The notes: generated by a model from the sequence alone, not told the origin. 64,000 nt of DNA from Uloborus plumipes (GCA_038373865.1 JAXGGA010000458.1:62001-126000), one strand, 5' to 3'; shown: positions 1 through 10,957, counted from the stretch's first letter. A program made the numbers and translations.

Positions 1-224
1 TCAGAAATCAGATTTTTTTGATCAAATTCACTCATACGTAGGCTTAATTTATCATAAATTTAGTAAATTGTTGAATATTTTTAATTTTACAAGTGGCGTA
101 GCGCGGAGAAATATATGTGTTTGAATCGAACGCGCCAGCCAATAAGAGCTGACACACAGTTAGCGGTCTCCTCTAACTCGCCAAGTAGGTAGCTAGTAAG
201 CGTGGCTTTTTATCTGTTAACTCG

Positions 225-492
225 GTTTTCTTCCGCGCGTAATGACATCATTGTCAAGACCCGGTTGGATGGGGATCTGAAAGATCTCTGTTATTTTGAT
301 ACAGACCAAGAGCCAAAACCTCTGGTCCAGTACCCCCAGAGCTATTGATTCGACAAGAGGACTTTGAGCACACGAGCATTTTTGACGTACCGCAGCCAAA
401 ATTAATGAAGACGGTGGATCTTTGATCCACTAGGATCGAACCCGGGACTTCGACGCCTTACCGATCGTTACACACCACGGCCCGCGTTGAGA
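225..492 (-). repeat. tRNA-derived SINE
   Basis: Read on the minus strand, the segment starts near 490 with a tRNA-like head. It contains a good pol III B box (GGTTCGATCC, complement near 430-440) about 30 bp after a weak A-box-like stretch (GATCGGTAAGGCG). The anticodon arm appears shortened, so this is not a functional tRNA. A body of about 200 bp follows, holding a phrase around GGGTACTGGACC that I recall from spider SINE bodies. The downstream limit is uncertain because no clear tail or target duplication is visible. The B box is seen directly; the SINE assignment is inference. Confidence 0.55.
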
Positions 493-2350
493 TGACAGCG
501 ACAGCGATAGCAGCAATTTCAAAAAGTGAGCCGTCTTTTCTCAAGTTTTCTCTTAAAGTTCACCGAGTTACTTTTCAATGGCCCTTCGTCGTTCTTCAAA
601 TGTAAGTCCAGAATTATCTTTTCAAGATTTTCGTTTATTTACGAAGTTGACGGTTGTAGGGAAGGAGCTTTGTCGTGAATCAGCTGTTTATATATTTTTT
701 TGAACTGAGAAACTCACCCTGAAATTCTCAATTTAACGAATAAAACTTCGAACTTTTCGAAATGATAAAATATGAGTATGCACTTACCGATACCTAGTGA
801 GAAGGAACATTAGGCTTCATTAAAAATAAAAATAAAAATATAATTAAAAACAGTTAATTATAATATTTCAATTCCGTTTCTTAGTTTGCTAAAGCATGAG
901 ACAAATTAAGCTGAATAAAGACATTTCGTGAGAGGTCACAGAGACTTCCTATTCGATTGCCCTGCAAATGACAGTAATCATTATATATTTTACATAAATT
1001 CTAAAATGATATTGCCTTTTTTTATTTTAAAGCATTGCTTTAAATAAATGATTGTTTTAAATGAATTTTTAATGTTCTATTCGATACAGTTTACTTTCTA
1101 ATAACAAAACCATTCCGTAAGCTAATGAAGTCTAGCAAGCTATTTTGTCGAATAATTTGAGTTAGAACATTAAAACAAAATTCAAATAGTACTTTCAGAA
1201 ACATACGAGCTTTCGAGTGTCTTGAAGATCTTTTCGTTAAAATTTTTTATCTAAATACTACATTACAGGCCTTAAAAATAAAAAGTACATTTTAATGATG
1301 CTAGTTTCAGTTTCTATCCAGAAATATTAGAAATGTTTCTTTTTAAATCATTGCCGTCATTGCTTGTCAACTAGTGCAGAAATAATGATTTATATGACAT
1401 TGTTGCAAAGAAGTTAACTCGGATAAATTGACAAATAAAAGGACTTTTTTAAAACCAAAGTCTTCATAAATAAAGAGGTCAATTCTTGTAAGAGCTTCCG
1501 ACTTTTATTGCCATAAAATAGCTACTTTAATCCACGTAACAAAGTGCTTACATCAAATAATTTGTCAAAATTATCTCCAAAAGCAATTCTTTTTTTTCGC
1601 ATTTTGATTTATTTCTTTTAAAACATTTCGTAAGATAAATTTTTATCTTTTAGATTTTTCATTCGAATGCTTTTGTTTCAAATATTTCTAAATATTTTCT
1701 CATTTTTACTGAAAATAATGGACATTTCTAGTATAAATTTTTTGTGCGTTAGGTAATATTAAATTTTACTACTTATCTGATTTCTAATTTTTACTTCGTT
1801 AATAGGGTGAACTCTCAGTAATTGCTCATTTAGTGGAAGTTTTTAAAAATCTTATTTCGTTTTCCTGAAACACTCAAATGAATTTGAAACTTTCCCTATT
1901 CGTCAATAAATATCATAAGAGGAATAGTAACAATTAAACATTTTTCTGTTTTATTTGCTGCGAGTTAAATCATTTTCAATAATTTTTAAAAAAAGTAGAT
2001 CTCGCTTGTAACTGACCACTTATGTTTAGAAAATGACCAGTATCAGCTAGTAATTGAAAATTTTCCCCACACAGTAAAAATCCAAACCAATGTTCTTAAC
2101 AGCCAACCATATCTGTGTAGATACGTATGTCTCATTAAGTTGTATCTTATAATGCACTTTTTAAAATTTTTTTGAATTTCTCACGGGGTACCTTTTTAGT
2201 TGCCTCCTTTTGATGAAAACACACACACACATTTTTTTTTTTGGAAATGGAACAAAATTTAAGGGGCGCGACCAGCGTTTGAAATGACGATTGGGAAAAA
2301 CGGTGTTAAAATAAACCAGCTTTTATCTATTGTTATAGTTTTAATTAACG
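493..2350. other. AT-rich DNA, nothing recognised
   Basis: No long open frame, RNA gene or paired repeat is visible. A short AC tract followed by a T run lies at 2219-2242. Confidence 0.5.
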
Positions 2351-2862
2351 AGTCATTCCATAGTGACCAACGTAACATTCAGAGCTTACTTTGTAACTGT
2401 TTTAACTTGTAACTTAAAGGATAAAAAATGTCTTTTGTTATGCTGGTGGATTTACAATATACATGGTATCTATGTATTATTTTTTCTGAGAATTTAAAAC
2501 AAAATTACTGACAGTAGATATTTTTTCAACCAAAATAGCAGCGTGACTAACGTAACATTTTTGCAACCCTGAAAGTTAATGCTCATGTTGTGAGGCAATC
2601 ATTTCTCAAAGTTAAGCAAGTGTTAAAAATTGAATGATATGTTTGAAAAATGTGTAAAGTTGGCTTTTGAAAATATAAAACATATTTATTAAATCTTAAT
2701 TATGGCTAATCTCAGTGATAATTACAGTACTTTTTCATTTTTTTAAAACTTCTTATGTTGTATGATTTTTATTTATTTATTTATTTAATTATTTTTAGAA
2801 ACTTTATCCCATTCGGTATTTTTGTTTCTTCGGCCGAGGTTGACATTTCCATGGAATGACCC
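2351..2862. repeat. Possible short inverted-repeat element
   Basis: GTCATTCCATAG near 2353 and its inverse CCATGGAATGAC near 2849-2860 could be the ends of a ~510-bp MITE. Only about 11 bp match, no target duplication is clear, and the interior is AT-rich and non-coding. Confidence 0.25.
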
Positions 2863-3047
2863 TAATATGAAATTGGGTTTTCCAGTCGAGATACATGTCA
2901 TAAATATCTACTTGTACACATAATAGGGTAATAAGCATGTCATGGTTGTTATGTAAAAAAAAGAAAAATTATCAGCCATTGGTTTACGCTTTCTCTCTTT
3001 TGTTTTCACCAATGTTGACTTCTTTCTCTCCGTGTATTTCTATGTTG

Positions 3048-3500
3048 TTAAACTATGAGCAGTAAAAACTGTTCCTGTTTTTCAGAATCAGTCGAAGCAT
3101 TTTCTCTTTCAGAAGAGGCTAAAACAATTGCACTTTCACAAGCTTCTTTTTTGGATTCTGTAGGAGAATTCTTTTGTTTCAAAATTTGTTGTTTTTTCTT
3201 AAATTCTGCTTCTTTTTTAATTAAAGATTTGTCAATGTTACCAATTTCACCTTGTCGTCCTGGTTTACGCTGCGCTAAAAGAAATTCTATCTTTTGAAAT
3301 ATTAGTCAAGCACTGGCATGAGCAATGTCGAACAACCCGTCTAATGAAAATTTCCATCTGCTTTCTTTTTCAATTGTTAAAATAGAACGTCTTTTCTTAC
3401 CTTCTTTATTTTTTCTAAGATTTGCCCATTCTCCGAAAAGTTTTTCTATTTTACCAACCATATGCTTTTTTGATATTGTTGGCATGCTAGTTTTAGCCCA
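3048..3500 (-). pseudogene. Fragment of an uncharacterised arthropod protein, one in-frame stop
   Basis: The minus strand from about 3500 down to the stop at 3048-3050 reads as one frame of about 150 codons with a single internal TGA near 3313. The first part contains KIEKLFGEWANLRKNK and LDGLFDIAHA. After the stop comes FLLAQRKPGRQGEIGNID, followed by a Lys/Glu/Gln-rich, probably helical tail. The combination of a basic linker, an LFDIAHA motif, FLLAQR and a PGR-G segment resembles a repeated uncharacterised arthropod protein type that I know only from memory and cannot name; it often looks transposon-associated. The upstream end is lost a few bases from the target duplication of the element at 3513, which suggests that insertion cut the fragment. 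The opposite strand also carries short open frames here, but they lack protein-like composition. Confidence 0.5.
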
Positions 3501-4689
3501 TATTTAAATGACGGGCAAAGGACATTTCCGCCGCAACGTAGCACATTTCCGCATCAAAATTTATCTCTATCATCCCCCTCATGAGACATTTCCGCCGCGT
3601 CTCTCCCCGCCGTTTCTGTGCGAAAGGACAAATCCGCCGATTGAGCTGGTAGAGCGTAATATTTGGCGAAGTAAAATTGCCGAAGTTTAAATGGTATTAC
3701 ACTGCATTGTGTGTGTGTGTGTGTGTTTTTTTGACTTTTTTGCGATTTCCCTTTAGTATAAGTGGTCCGGGAATAAATTCCGCTTTTTAGATTAGGTCTT
3801 TGTCGCCAAATGAAGATGCGTCGCCAAGAATGAAAATTTTAAACCAGTAATCCCTTTCTCACCCTTGGAAATGGCGCGGCGGATTTGTCCTGTGCCAGTC
3901 AGAGGGGGAATAGGAGTCGCGGCGGAACTGTCCCATGCGGAAACAAGAAGTTCTGTCAAGAACTAAACGAGCCTACTTTCCCGTACATCGATATCGGCAT
4001 TCTAGCATCTGATCAATATTCTATTAATTATCTGAAACTGAAAATTATGTCAAACATACCTTTATAGCACTTAAAGCTGATTTCTAAAAGCAAAATATAC
4101 CCCTCTCATCAGATGAAATAGACACGTAAAAAGTAAATGAACGAGTAAATAAAGTTTTGTCGCACCATTTAAAGAATGCAACTGTCATAGTTCTTCCGTA
4201 GAAAAATTCCACAATCGTTTTCAGAAAAAAAAAATAAACAAACAAATAAAAGAACAAAGAACATCAAAACACATTTTATCAAAGAAAGAAATAAAATCGT
4301 TCGTTAATAAAATGTCTCAAATTTCATTTTTAATCCGTTGCCAGTTAATAAATATAAATAAAGAATAAAATGCTCTCGTGAATGAAAAATTTTTGTTAAC
4401 AAAAAACATCGTCTACCAAAAAAAAAAAAAAAAAACATAATAATAATAATAAATTAAACAAAACAAATAAATAAATAAATAAACAAAAAATCGTCTGCCC
4501 AGTCAGTAATTTTTTCTGAGATCGCATTTCCGCCGTGTTTGCGGAGTCGGAGTCCTCACAGAAGATTGATCAGAAAAGTACCTTACTATACATTATTTAT
4601 CAAAATCATTTTCTTACAAAGTTAATTTGAAGGAAATCTGCCTTTAAGTTCAGAATCAACATTCAATTAAAATTTCCCCGTAGGAGCTC

Positions 4690-5574
4690 ATGTTAAAAAA
4701 ATTTCTGAACGGTTCATCATTGAACGAAAAATGGTTCAAATTGAAAAGTGAAATATGGGAATGAGTCTCTCCGAGATCTTTCGAACAAAGAAAAGTTTAT
4801 TTAATTCGGACGGTTCACTTAAAAGTTATTGGGTGGGGAAAGGTTGTTTGAACGGTGCAATGTTGAACGAAAAACTGTTCAAATTGAAAATTTAAATACG
4901 GTAATGAAGTATCCTTGCCGAGATCTTTCGAACAAAAAAAAGTTTGTTCAAATCGGACTGTTCACTCAAAAGTTAGCATCGCGGGACAGGTTTTTTGAAC
5001 GGTTCAAAGTTGAACCAAAAATTGTTCAAATCGAAAAATCAAATATGAGAATGAGCTGTACTCTCCGAGATCTTTCAAACGGAAAAAAGTTTATTCCATT
5101 CGGATGGTTCACTCAGAAGCTATTAGGTGGGGAAAGGTTGCTTGAACGGTTCAATGTTGAACGAAAAAATGTTCAAATTGAAAATTTAAATACGGTAATG
5201 AAGTATCCTTGCCTAGATCTTTCGAACAAAAAAAAGTTTATTTAAATCGGACCGTTCACTCAAAAGTTATTAGGGGTGACAGCTTGCTTGAGCGGTTCAA
5301 TGTTGAACGAAAAATTGTTCAAATCGGAAATGTAAATACGGGAATGAAGTATCCTTGATAAGATCTTTCGAACAAAAAAAAGTTTGTTCAAATCGGACTG
5401 TTCACTCAAAAGTTAGCATCGCGGGACAGGTTTTTTGAACGGTTCAAAGTTGAACCAAAAATTGTTTAAATCGAAAAATCAAGTATGGGAATGAGCTGTA
5501 CTCGCCGAGATCTTTCCAACAAAAAAAAGTTTGTCCAAATCGGACTGTTCATTCAAAAGTTATTAGGGGGGGGG
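4690..5574. repeat. 147-bp tandem repeat array, block 1
   Basis: About six tandem units. The landmark GTTCAC or GTTCAT falls at 4813, 4960, 5107, 5254, 5400 and 5547, giving steps of 147, 147, 147, 146 and 147. Each unit also carries GAACGGTTCAA-type, CCGAGATCTTTC and AAAAAAAAGTTT segments. Because 147 is a multiple of three, a 138-codon frame stays open across 4829-5245, but its peptide merely repeats every 49 residues and I do not call it a gene. The block ends in a GACC microsatellite. Confidence 0.85.
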
Positions 5575-5605
5575 GACAGACAGACCGACCGACCGACCGA
5601 CCGAC
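5575..5605. repeat. GACA/GACC microsatellite
   Basis: A G run leads into GACAGACA and then repeated GACC units. It caps the first 147-bp block and is duplicated at 6168. Confidence 0.9.
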
Positions 5606-5784
5606 ACACAAAATCTACATCTCAATACCCTACTTTCAAATTTTTAATTTTTCGATATTCATTTTACCTTTTTATTTTTTGGACTTGGCGATATTTTTTG
5701 GACTTGGCGATATTTTTTAGATGCATTAAGCTACTTTTAATACTTTTTTCGTCTTTCTTCTATTTTTAACGGGAAAGTAGGCTC
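5606..5784. repeat. Array tail with direct repeat of a 20-bp GGACTTGGCGATATTTTTT unit
   Basis: After the microsatellite comes a T-rich tail containing two tandem copies of a GGACTTGGCGATATTTTTT-type unit, ending in AACGGGAAAGTAGGCT. The same tail, with four copies of that unit, recurs at about 6223-6450. Block 1 with its tail and block 2 with its tail are therefore a higher-order duplication offset by 596 bp. Confidence 0.7.
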
Positions 5785-6167
5785 AAAACGGGGATGAAGT
5801 ATCCTTGCCGAGATCTTTCGAACAAAAAAAAGTTTGTTTAAATCGAACGGTTCACTCAAAAGTTATTAGGGGTGAGAGCTTGTTTGAACGGTTCAATGTT
5901 GAACGAAAAATTGTTCAAATCGGAAATTTAAAAACGGGAATGAAGTATCCTTGAAAAGATTTTTCGAACAAAAAAAAGTTTGTTCAAATCGGACTGTTCA
6001 TTAAAAAGTTAGTATCGCGAGGCAGGTTGTTTGAACGGTTCAAAGTTGAACCAAAAATTGTTCAAATCGAAAAATCAAATATGGGAATGAGCTGTACTAG
6101 CCGAGATCTTTCCAACAAAAAAAAATTTGTTCAAATCGGAATGTTCATTCAAAAGTTATTAGGGGGG
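5785..6167. repeat. 147-bp tandem repeat array, block 2
   Basis: The same units resume, with landmark positions at 5850, 5996 and 6143 (steps 146 and 147). The block ends in a longer GACC microsatellite. Confidence 0.85.
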
Positions 6168-6450
6168 GACAGACAGACCGACAGACCGACCGACCGACCG
6201 ACCGACCGACCGACAGACCGACACACAAATTCCCCATCTCAATACCCTACTTTCAAATTTTTAATTTTTCGATATTTATTTCATTGTTTTGTTTCTTTTT
6301 GACTTTTTTTTACTTGGCGATATTTTTTTTACTTGGAGATATTTTTTGGACTTGGCGATATTTTTTGGACTTGGCGACATTTTTTAGATGCATTAAGCCA
6401 ATTTTAATGCTTTTTTCGTCTCTTTTATTTTTAACGGGAAAGTAGGCTAA
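6168..6450. repeat. Second GACC microsatellite and array tail
   Basis: GACA/GACC units run to about 6222, followed by the same tail as at 5606, including four copies of the ACTTGGCGATATTTTTT-type unit and the AACGGGAAAGTAGGCT ending. Confidence 0.75.
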
Positions 6451-6498
6451 AAAGGGGGATAAAATTTGCCGCGGATATGTCCTGTTCCGTTAAATGAC

Positions 6499-6939
6499 AT
6501 TTAAAGTTACTGAATGGCAAGCAATTTTAACGTATTGTTTCATAGTTGATAATGGAAATACAAAGCTATAGTTTCTCTTTTTTGTTCTAATTTTCCTAGG
6601 TCTTAATGAAGTAATCATTTGGTCTATTAGCCATACAGATGTTATTTTCTTGTGATCCTTCACGATGTCGCCATAATTATTTTAAAAACCAAAACTAAAT
6701 AACTAAAAAAAGGTAACCAAAATTAAACTCAAATATTAAAGCTAAATTAAATTTAAACTTTAAATATTTACTTTCAAATATCACACGTTTCACATTGTAA
6801 TCAGCAAAAAACATGAACTTGCATTGAAAAGGACAGACTTGATAAGCATTCACCTATCAAGAAAGAAAGCATTGATATAAAAGCTAACTTTCTTTTAAAA
6901 TTCAGGGAATTGATTGCAATAACATAACATCATTTAATA
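6499..6939. other. AT-rich DNA, nothing recognised
   Basis: No frames, repeats or RNA signals could be supported between the two transposons. Confidence 0.5.
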
Positions 6940-6941
6940 TA

Positions 6942-8492
6942 CACTGCTCAAAACAATTAAAGGATATTGTAAGTTTCCTCTAAAAATGGGTTTAAACATT
7001 TTTTAACAATTTTGTTTTTGCATAAAAGGGAAGAAGAGAGTTACAAATGTAAATTTTGCTCATTTTCAAACTTTATAATATGCAAATTTTGAGTTTGACG
7101 TTGAAAAGGACTCTTTAGCGGCAGCGAATGAAATTTCACTCTCACTTTACTATAAGATAAAGCAGAAAAGAATGATCGACGTTCTGTAAGAGCATTGTTC
7201 TGATGTGTACCATGTGTCAACGAAGACATTTGACCCATTCAGAAGTTTCTAGAGTTGTTGGCAGACTAGAGGGAGGCCAAATACAAGCCGAGGTAGCGGA
7301 AGCCATTGGAGTTTCTCAAAGTGTAGTTTCCAGGATCTGGAGCCGTTTTCTAGAGACTGAAAGTGTTGACCATAGATCAGGGCAAGCGCGTAAACTGGCT
7401 ACAACGCCCATTGAAGACCGTTGTTTAACTTTATCGGCTCGGAGGCTTCGAAATATGAGTGTCACTCAACTGCAACGACAACTTTGCTCGGCTACTGGCA
7501 ACCATGTTTCGACACAAATTGTCCAAAATCGGCTTCACGCAGTTGGTACGTATGCCCGTCGACCAATGGGTGTGTGTCAGATTAAGTGCAAGTCACCGTC
7601 GTGCCCGTAGAGAGTGATCAACGGAGCACGTTAGTTGGGGAAGAAATGAGTGGTGTAATATCCTGTTCTCTGATGAGTCCCATTTTTCCCTTCATCCTGA
7701 TAAGAGGCTGGTTCTTATCTGGAGGGAACATTGCACAAGAAATAATCCAGTATTTGTGCACGAAAGTATCAGATTTGGTGGTGGCGGTGTGATGGTATAC
7801 GCCGGCATTTCCATTGATAGTCGAACCGACCTCCATATCTTCCGACATGGAACTCTGACTGGTCATCGATATAGGGATGAGATCCTCAGACCTATCGTCG
7901 TCCCTTACACTGCAGCAACTGGAGATAACTTCATTTTAATGAACGACAATTGCCGGCCACATCGTGCTAAGTTGGTGAATGATTTTCTTTTTGAAGAAGG
8001 AATCGTTCGTATGGAAAGGCAAGCGTGTTCTCCTTATAGGAACCCAATAGAGCATGTTTGGGACATCCTAAGAAGACGAGTGGCTGAACGCCTATTACCT
8101 CCAGAAACTCTCCAGGCACTCAAAAGAGCTCTTCAGGAGGAGTGGGGCAGAATACCTCAGCCGCTCAGTAATACCCTCATTGAGTCCATGCCTCAGAGAT
8201 ATTTGACACTGCTAGCTGTTCGGGGAAACCATACCCTCTATTAAAAGTGGTTTTCTTCAAAGGGAAAATATTTTTTTTGGTTTTTTTCATTTTCAGAAAA
8301 TGCGTTTTTTCCCCTTTTTTCCCTTTTGTACCCAAAAGCTGAATAAAAAGCATTTTTTTCGGCCAAACTAATGTAATTTTTTTTCTCTTATAGCTTACTA
8401 CGTGCAGTCGATAATGTATCAATCAACCAAAATGGTCTTTAGGTGCAAAATCAACCCAAAATCTCAATATCCTTTAATTGTTTTGAGCAGTG
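6942..8492 (+). mobile_element. Tc1-type DNA transposon with perfect 28-bp inverted ends
   Basis: The 1,551-bp element is flanked by TA at 6940-6941 and 8493-8494. Positions 6942-6969 and 8465-8492 are perfect inverted repeats, starting CACTGCTCAAAACAATTAAA. It encloses one broken transposase gene on the plus strand. Perfect ends and few coding lesions suggest a fairly recent insertion. Length and TA duplication match the Tc1 group. Confidence 0.9.
7203..8244 (+). pseudogene. Tc1-family DD34E transposase, frameshifted
   Basis: This enzyme would bind the element's ends and catalyse cut-and-paste transposition. The first frame (7203-7610) encodes the N-terminal helix-turn-helix region, with LTHSEVSRVVGRLEGGQ and GVSQSVVSRIWSRF, followed by a second DNA-binding segment. 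The catalytic part continues in another frame to 8244. Its motifs are LFSDESHF (first Asp), MNDNCRPHRA (second Asp) and NPIEHVWDIL (Glu), with 34 residues between the last two, the Tc1-type DD34E spacing. The breaks are an apparent extra G in the G run at 7568-7570, which shifts the frame, and a TGA at 7615-7617 where Trp is expected. The conserved proline-rich stretch before the Glu is altered (ACSPYRNPIE). The start is the first of two in-frame ATGs (7203, 7212). Without the two lesions the length would be near 345 residues, normal for the family. Confidence 0.88.
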
Positions 8493-8494
8493 TA

Positions 8495-9553
8495 GTATAA
8501 ATTTAACTCAATGCTAATAATTAGATCAAGCATCATTCATTAAAATAAATAATTAAGGAATTATATGTATTAAGTACTGTAATAGTCAATTCAGAAAGGA
8601 AAAAGTAGAAAGCGCTCGATTTGACAAATTTTGTAATGATGGTAGCAACCTCTAAATATTGTTCAATTTTAATTTCTAAGGTATGTAATTTTTTTTCATC
8701 CAAAGGAAAAAAAAAGTGTTTCCCGATAGAAAATAATACCTTCAAAAATAAGGTGCAATCTAATGTTTCATGTATGAAAGAATGTGTGCATGTATGTATG
8801 TCCGTCTAAAGATCTCTACTGATTGGGTGTTATGCGTTTTTAGACGTGACCTTGAAGATGGGTATTTGACTATGATGACCTGTAAAAATCGAGAAATTTT
8901 GGCGAAATTTGGGAATTTTTCTCTAAATTCAGCATTGAAACTAAGTCGCCAGGAAAAAGGAGCCAACTTGGTGAGATCTACAATTTTTCGCTAATTAAGG
9001 AATAATAAAACGTCTTGAATAAAAACAGTTTTATTCATTTTCGCGTGGAAAAAAGAATGCCAGGAATAATCTAACTTCCACCAGCAATTTGCATTCCCAG
9101 GAACAAATCTTTTGCCCGCATAATCCCTGGTGATAAATCATCACCAGCAGTAATTAAAGCGCAGTTATTTCACTTATCTGAAATATAAGTAGGTATAATA
9201 ATTACTTTAAAAACCAGTTTTATACATTAAAACTAACTCAATGTATGTTTCTCCCACATGACAACTGTAAAAACGTACGCATAAACCAACTACATGATTC
9301 TTTACTTAATATTAAAACTGACACTTTTGATTGTACAGGCTAGGACAGGAGTTTTCAACAGTTTTTTCAGAAAATGCTTCAAGCGATATGCATTGTCAAA
9401 AAAAAAAAAAAAAGAAAACTTTCTCTTTTTCAGTTTGTAAGCTTCCTACGGGCCAAATAGAATCTATTCACGGGCCAGATGCGATCTTATGATCGTAAAA
9501 AGGAGACGCCTGGGCTGGTAAATGAGAAAAAAATATCTTAGTAACAAAAACTT
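8495..9553. other. AT-rich DNA with weak repeat-like sequence
   Basis: No gene is supported. The stretch 8760-9000 (TGTATGTATGTCCGTC followed by a moderately GC part) looks like the end of a dispersed repeat, but I found no second copy in the window. An A run lies at about 9400-9414. Confidence 0.4.
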
Positions 9554-9660
9554 AATTAAAAAATAATAAAAAACAAAAATAAAATAAAAATGATAATAAT
9601 AATAAAAGTAATAATAATAATAATAATAATAAAAAATAATAATAATAATAATAATAACAA
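9554..9660. repeat. AAT/TTA microsatellite
   Basis: About 100 bp of AATAAT units interrupted by short A runs. A minus-strand open frame across it encodes only Ile/Tyr runs and is not a gene. Confidence 0.85.
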
Positions 9661-9889
9661 TTAGCGTTAGGGGGCGAGCACTGCAAGCAAGGAAGTATAC
9701 CATTCTTCTATAAGCTGTAAATTGATGCTACCATTTATATTTCTCTTCAACCAAAATAAATCAAATTACTTCTCCCCTCGTATTGCACTAAATTTTTGAC
9801 ATATATACGTGTAAGTTTAGCATCAAGGGAGAAAAAGATTCCATTTGAGATATTTCTCTTGGTAGTTACCTCCGATTCCTTCATCGATC

Positions 9890-10130
9890 CTTCCAGATTA
9901 ATTTACAATGATCCGGCAAGTTTTAAAAACTACTTTAAAGCGCATTTCTTCACTTTTACGACCCGTAATTGAAATGTTACACTCGAGTAAGGTGTCTGAC
10001 AGTAGCTCTATGGGCATCTCAAGCGGCGGCTTATAGCAATAAAGATTTCCATTTCGAGAGTTTTATGAGTTAATTCCTTTAAAAGCGAGGATAAAAGCGA
10101 GTTTATGCAATTATTAGTGGAGCACTATTT
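9890..10130 (+). repeat. Old dispersed repeat, copy A (most diverged)
   Basis: This is one of four same-strand segments sharing an ordered set of short blocks: a C/G-rich lead, TTTATGNG with TAAT, an AAAA tract, GCGAGTTTATG and CAATTATT. Here the order is GAGAGTTTTATGAGTTAATTC, then AAAAGCGAGTTTATGC, then AATTATTAG. The match is weak alone but lines up with the copies at 12480, 36140 and 40460. No coding potential. Confidence 0.35.
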
Positions 10131-10692
10131 TCTAGTTTCTGAATATACCGAATACTGGAAAAAACGCCGCTGTTTTTATGATCCACTGTTTTTCAAAACT
10201 GAATATAAACTTTATATGCATTCGCTGAACATGTATTGTATTTAAAGGAAAGAAGGCATTATGAAAAAATTTTTTTCAACTAATTCTTCAATTTTGAATA
10301 GATTAAATTTTGTGTTATGGATGCATTGCTTTTAGTTTCGCTTTTTTAGAACTATTGGTTTGTATAGGCAGTTTGACGTCTATTTAAGATGAAAAAAAAA
10401 GTTTTTATATCATTTAAGTTAGCAGGTAAAAAAATGTAAACAAGGTGGAACCCGCAATGTTTGTCAAAGATCAAACATGGCCGACAGCATTAAGGATTAA
10501 GACGACTTTTAATAAGGATTAAGACCTCCCCCTCCCAAAAAGTGTACTCACCATATGTAACAAAAGGAACCGGAAATACAAGCAGTAGAAAGTTTTTGAT
10601 TATATTTCCAATAATAGCTGAGTTACAACTGTAGTAATAGCGTTAAAGAAAAGGGAGCGCTAATTTTAAAATATATAATATTGAAAATACGT
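10131..10692. other. AT-rich DNA, nothing recognised
   Basis: No supported feature. A short direct repeat of AAGGATTAAGAC occurs near 10491-10526. Confidence 0.45.
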
Positions 10693-10695
10693 TCA

Positions 10696-10696
<1 letters not shown>

Positions 10697-10738
<42 letters not shown>
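10697..10738. repeat. Homopolymer run of 42 A
   Basis: An uninterrupted A run. It could be the tail of a plus-strand retroposed sequence, but nothing upstream is recognisable as one. Assembly length is likely unreliable. Confidence 0.9.
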
Positions 10739-10739
<1 letters not shown>

Positions 10740-10774
10740 GAATTAAAATGTGTGCTGCTGTTAGACGCTGTCTA

Positions 10775-10957
10775 CTATTCAGTGAACTTCCTGATGAGAG
10801 CTTTTTTGATTTTCTCCAATTCAGTACCAGGTTTGGGCCAGTTGCACTTACAAGTCTTCTTGGAAGGTGGCTGGTTTCTAAAGGGTTCCCATGATCCATT
10901 TTTAACAGGACAAGGATAGGTTGCACGCAGCAAGGATGTCAACAACAGGGCTGCCAA
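10775..10957 (-). other. Possible exon of a small cysteine-containing protein
   Basis: A minus-strand frame opens after a TGA and ends at TAG (10775). It contains a hydrophobic start (AALLLTSLL), then YPCPVKNGSWEPF, KTCKCNWPKPG and a helical basic tail ELEKIKKALIRKFTE. The composition is protein-like, unlike other short frames here, but the first codon is TTG rather than ATG, so any real product would need an upstream exon. A TTGGCAG just upstream could serve as a splice acceptor. I do not recognise the protein. It may be chance or a decayed gene piece. Confidence 0.22.

Larger units (their letters stand above)
3513..6489. mobile_element. Candidate Mutator-like element with 9-bp target duplication
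   Basis: The segment is flanked by the same 9 bases, TTAAATGAC, at 3504-3512 and 6490-6498. Its ends are imperfect inverted repeats: the left starts GGGCAAAGGACATTTCCGCC, and the right, read inward, is CGGAACAGGACATATCCGCG. A 9-bp duplication with GC-rich inverted ends fits Mutator-like elements. No transposase is visible, so it would be non-autonomous. The end motif recurs inside in both orientations (near 3543, 3585, 3626, 3881, 3919 and 4524), as in elements with repeated transposase-binding sites. The right half is occupied by a 147-bp tandem array. The duplication and ends are seen directly; the superfamily is inferred. Confidence 0.55.

Noticed and set aside
410..492. Possible tRNA gene on the minus strand
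   Set aside because: A good B box is present but the anticodon arm is shortened and the acceptor stem does not pair; a SINE head fits better.
3055..3297. Plus-strand frame of 80 codons
   Set aside because: The minus strand of the same region carries the protein-like relic; this is its shadow.
4829..5245. 138-codon open frame in the 147-bp array
   Set aside because: It is open only because the repeat length is a multiple of three; the peptide repeats every 49 residues and has no recognised domain.
9464..9703. Minus-strand frame rich in Ile and Tyr
   Set aside because: Translation of an AAT microsatellite.
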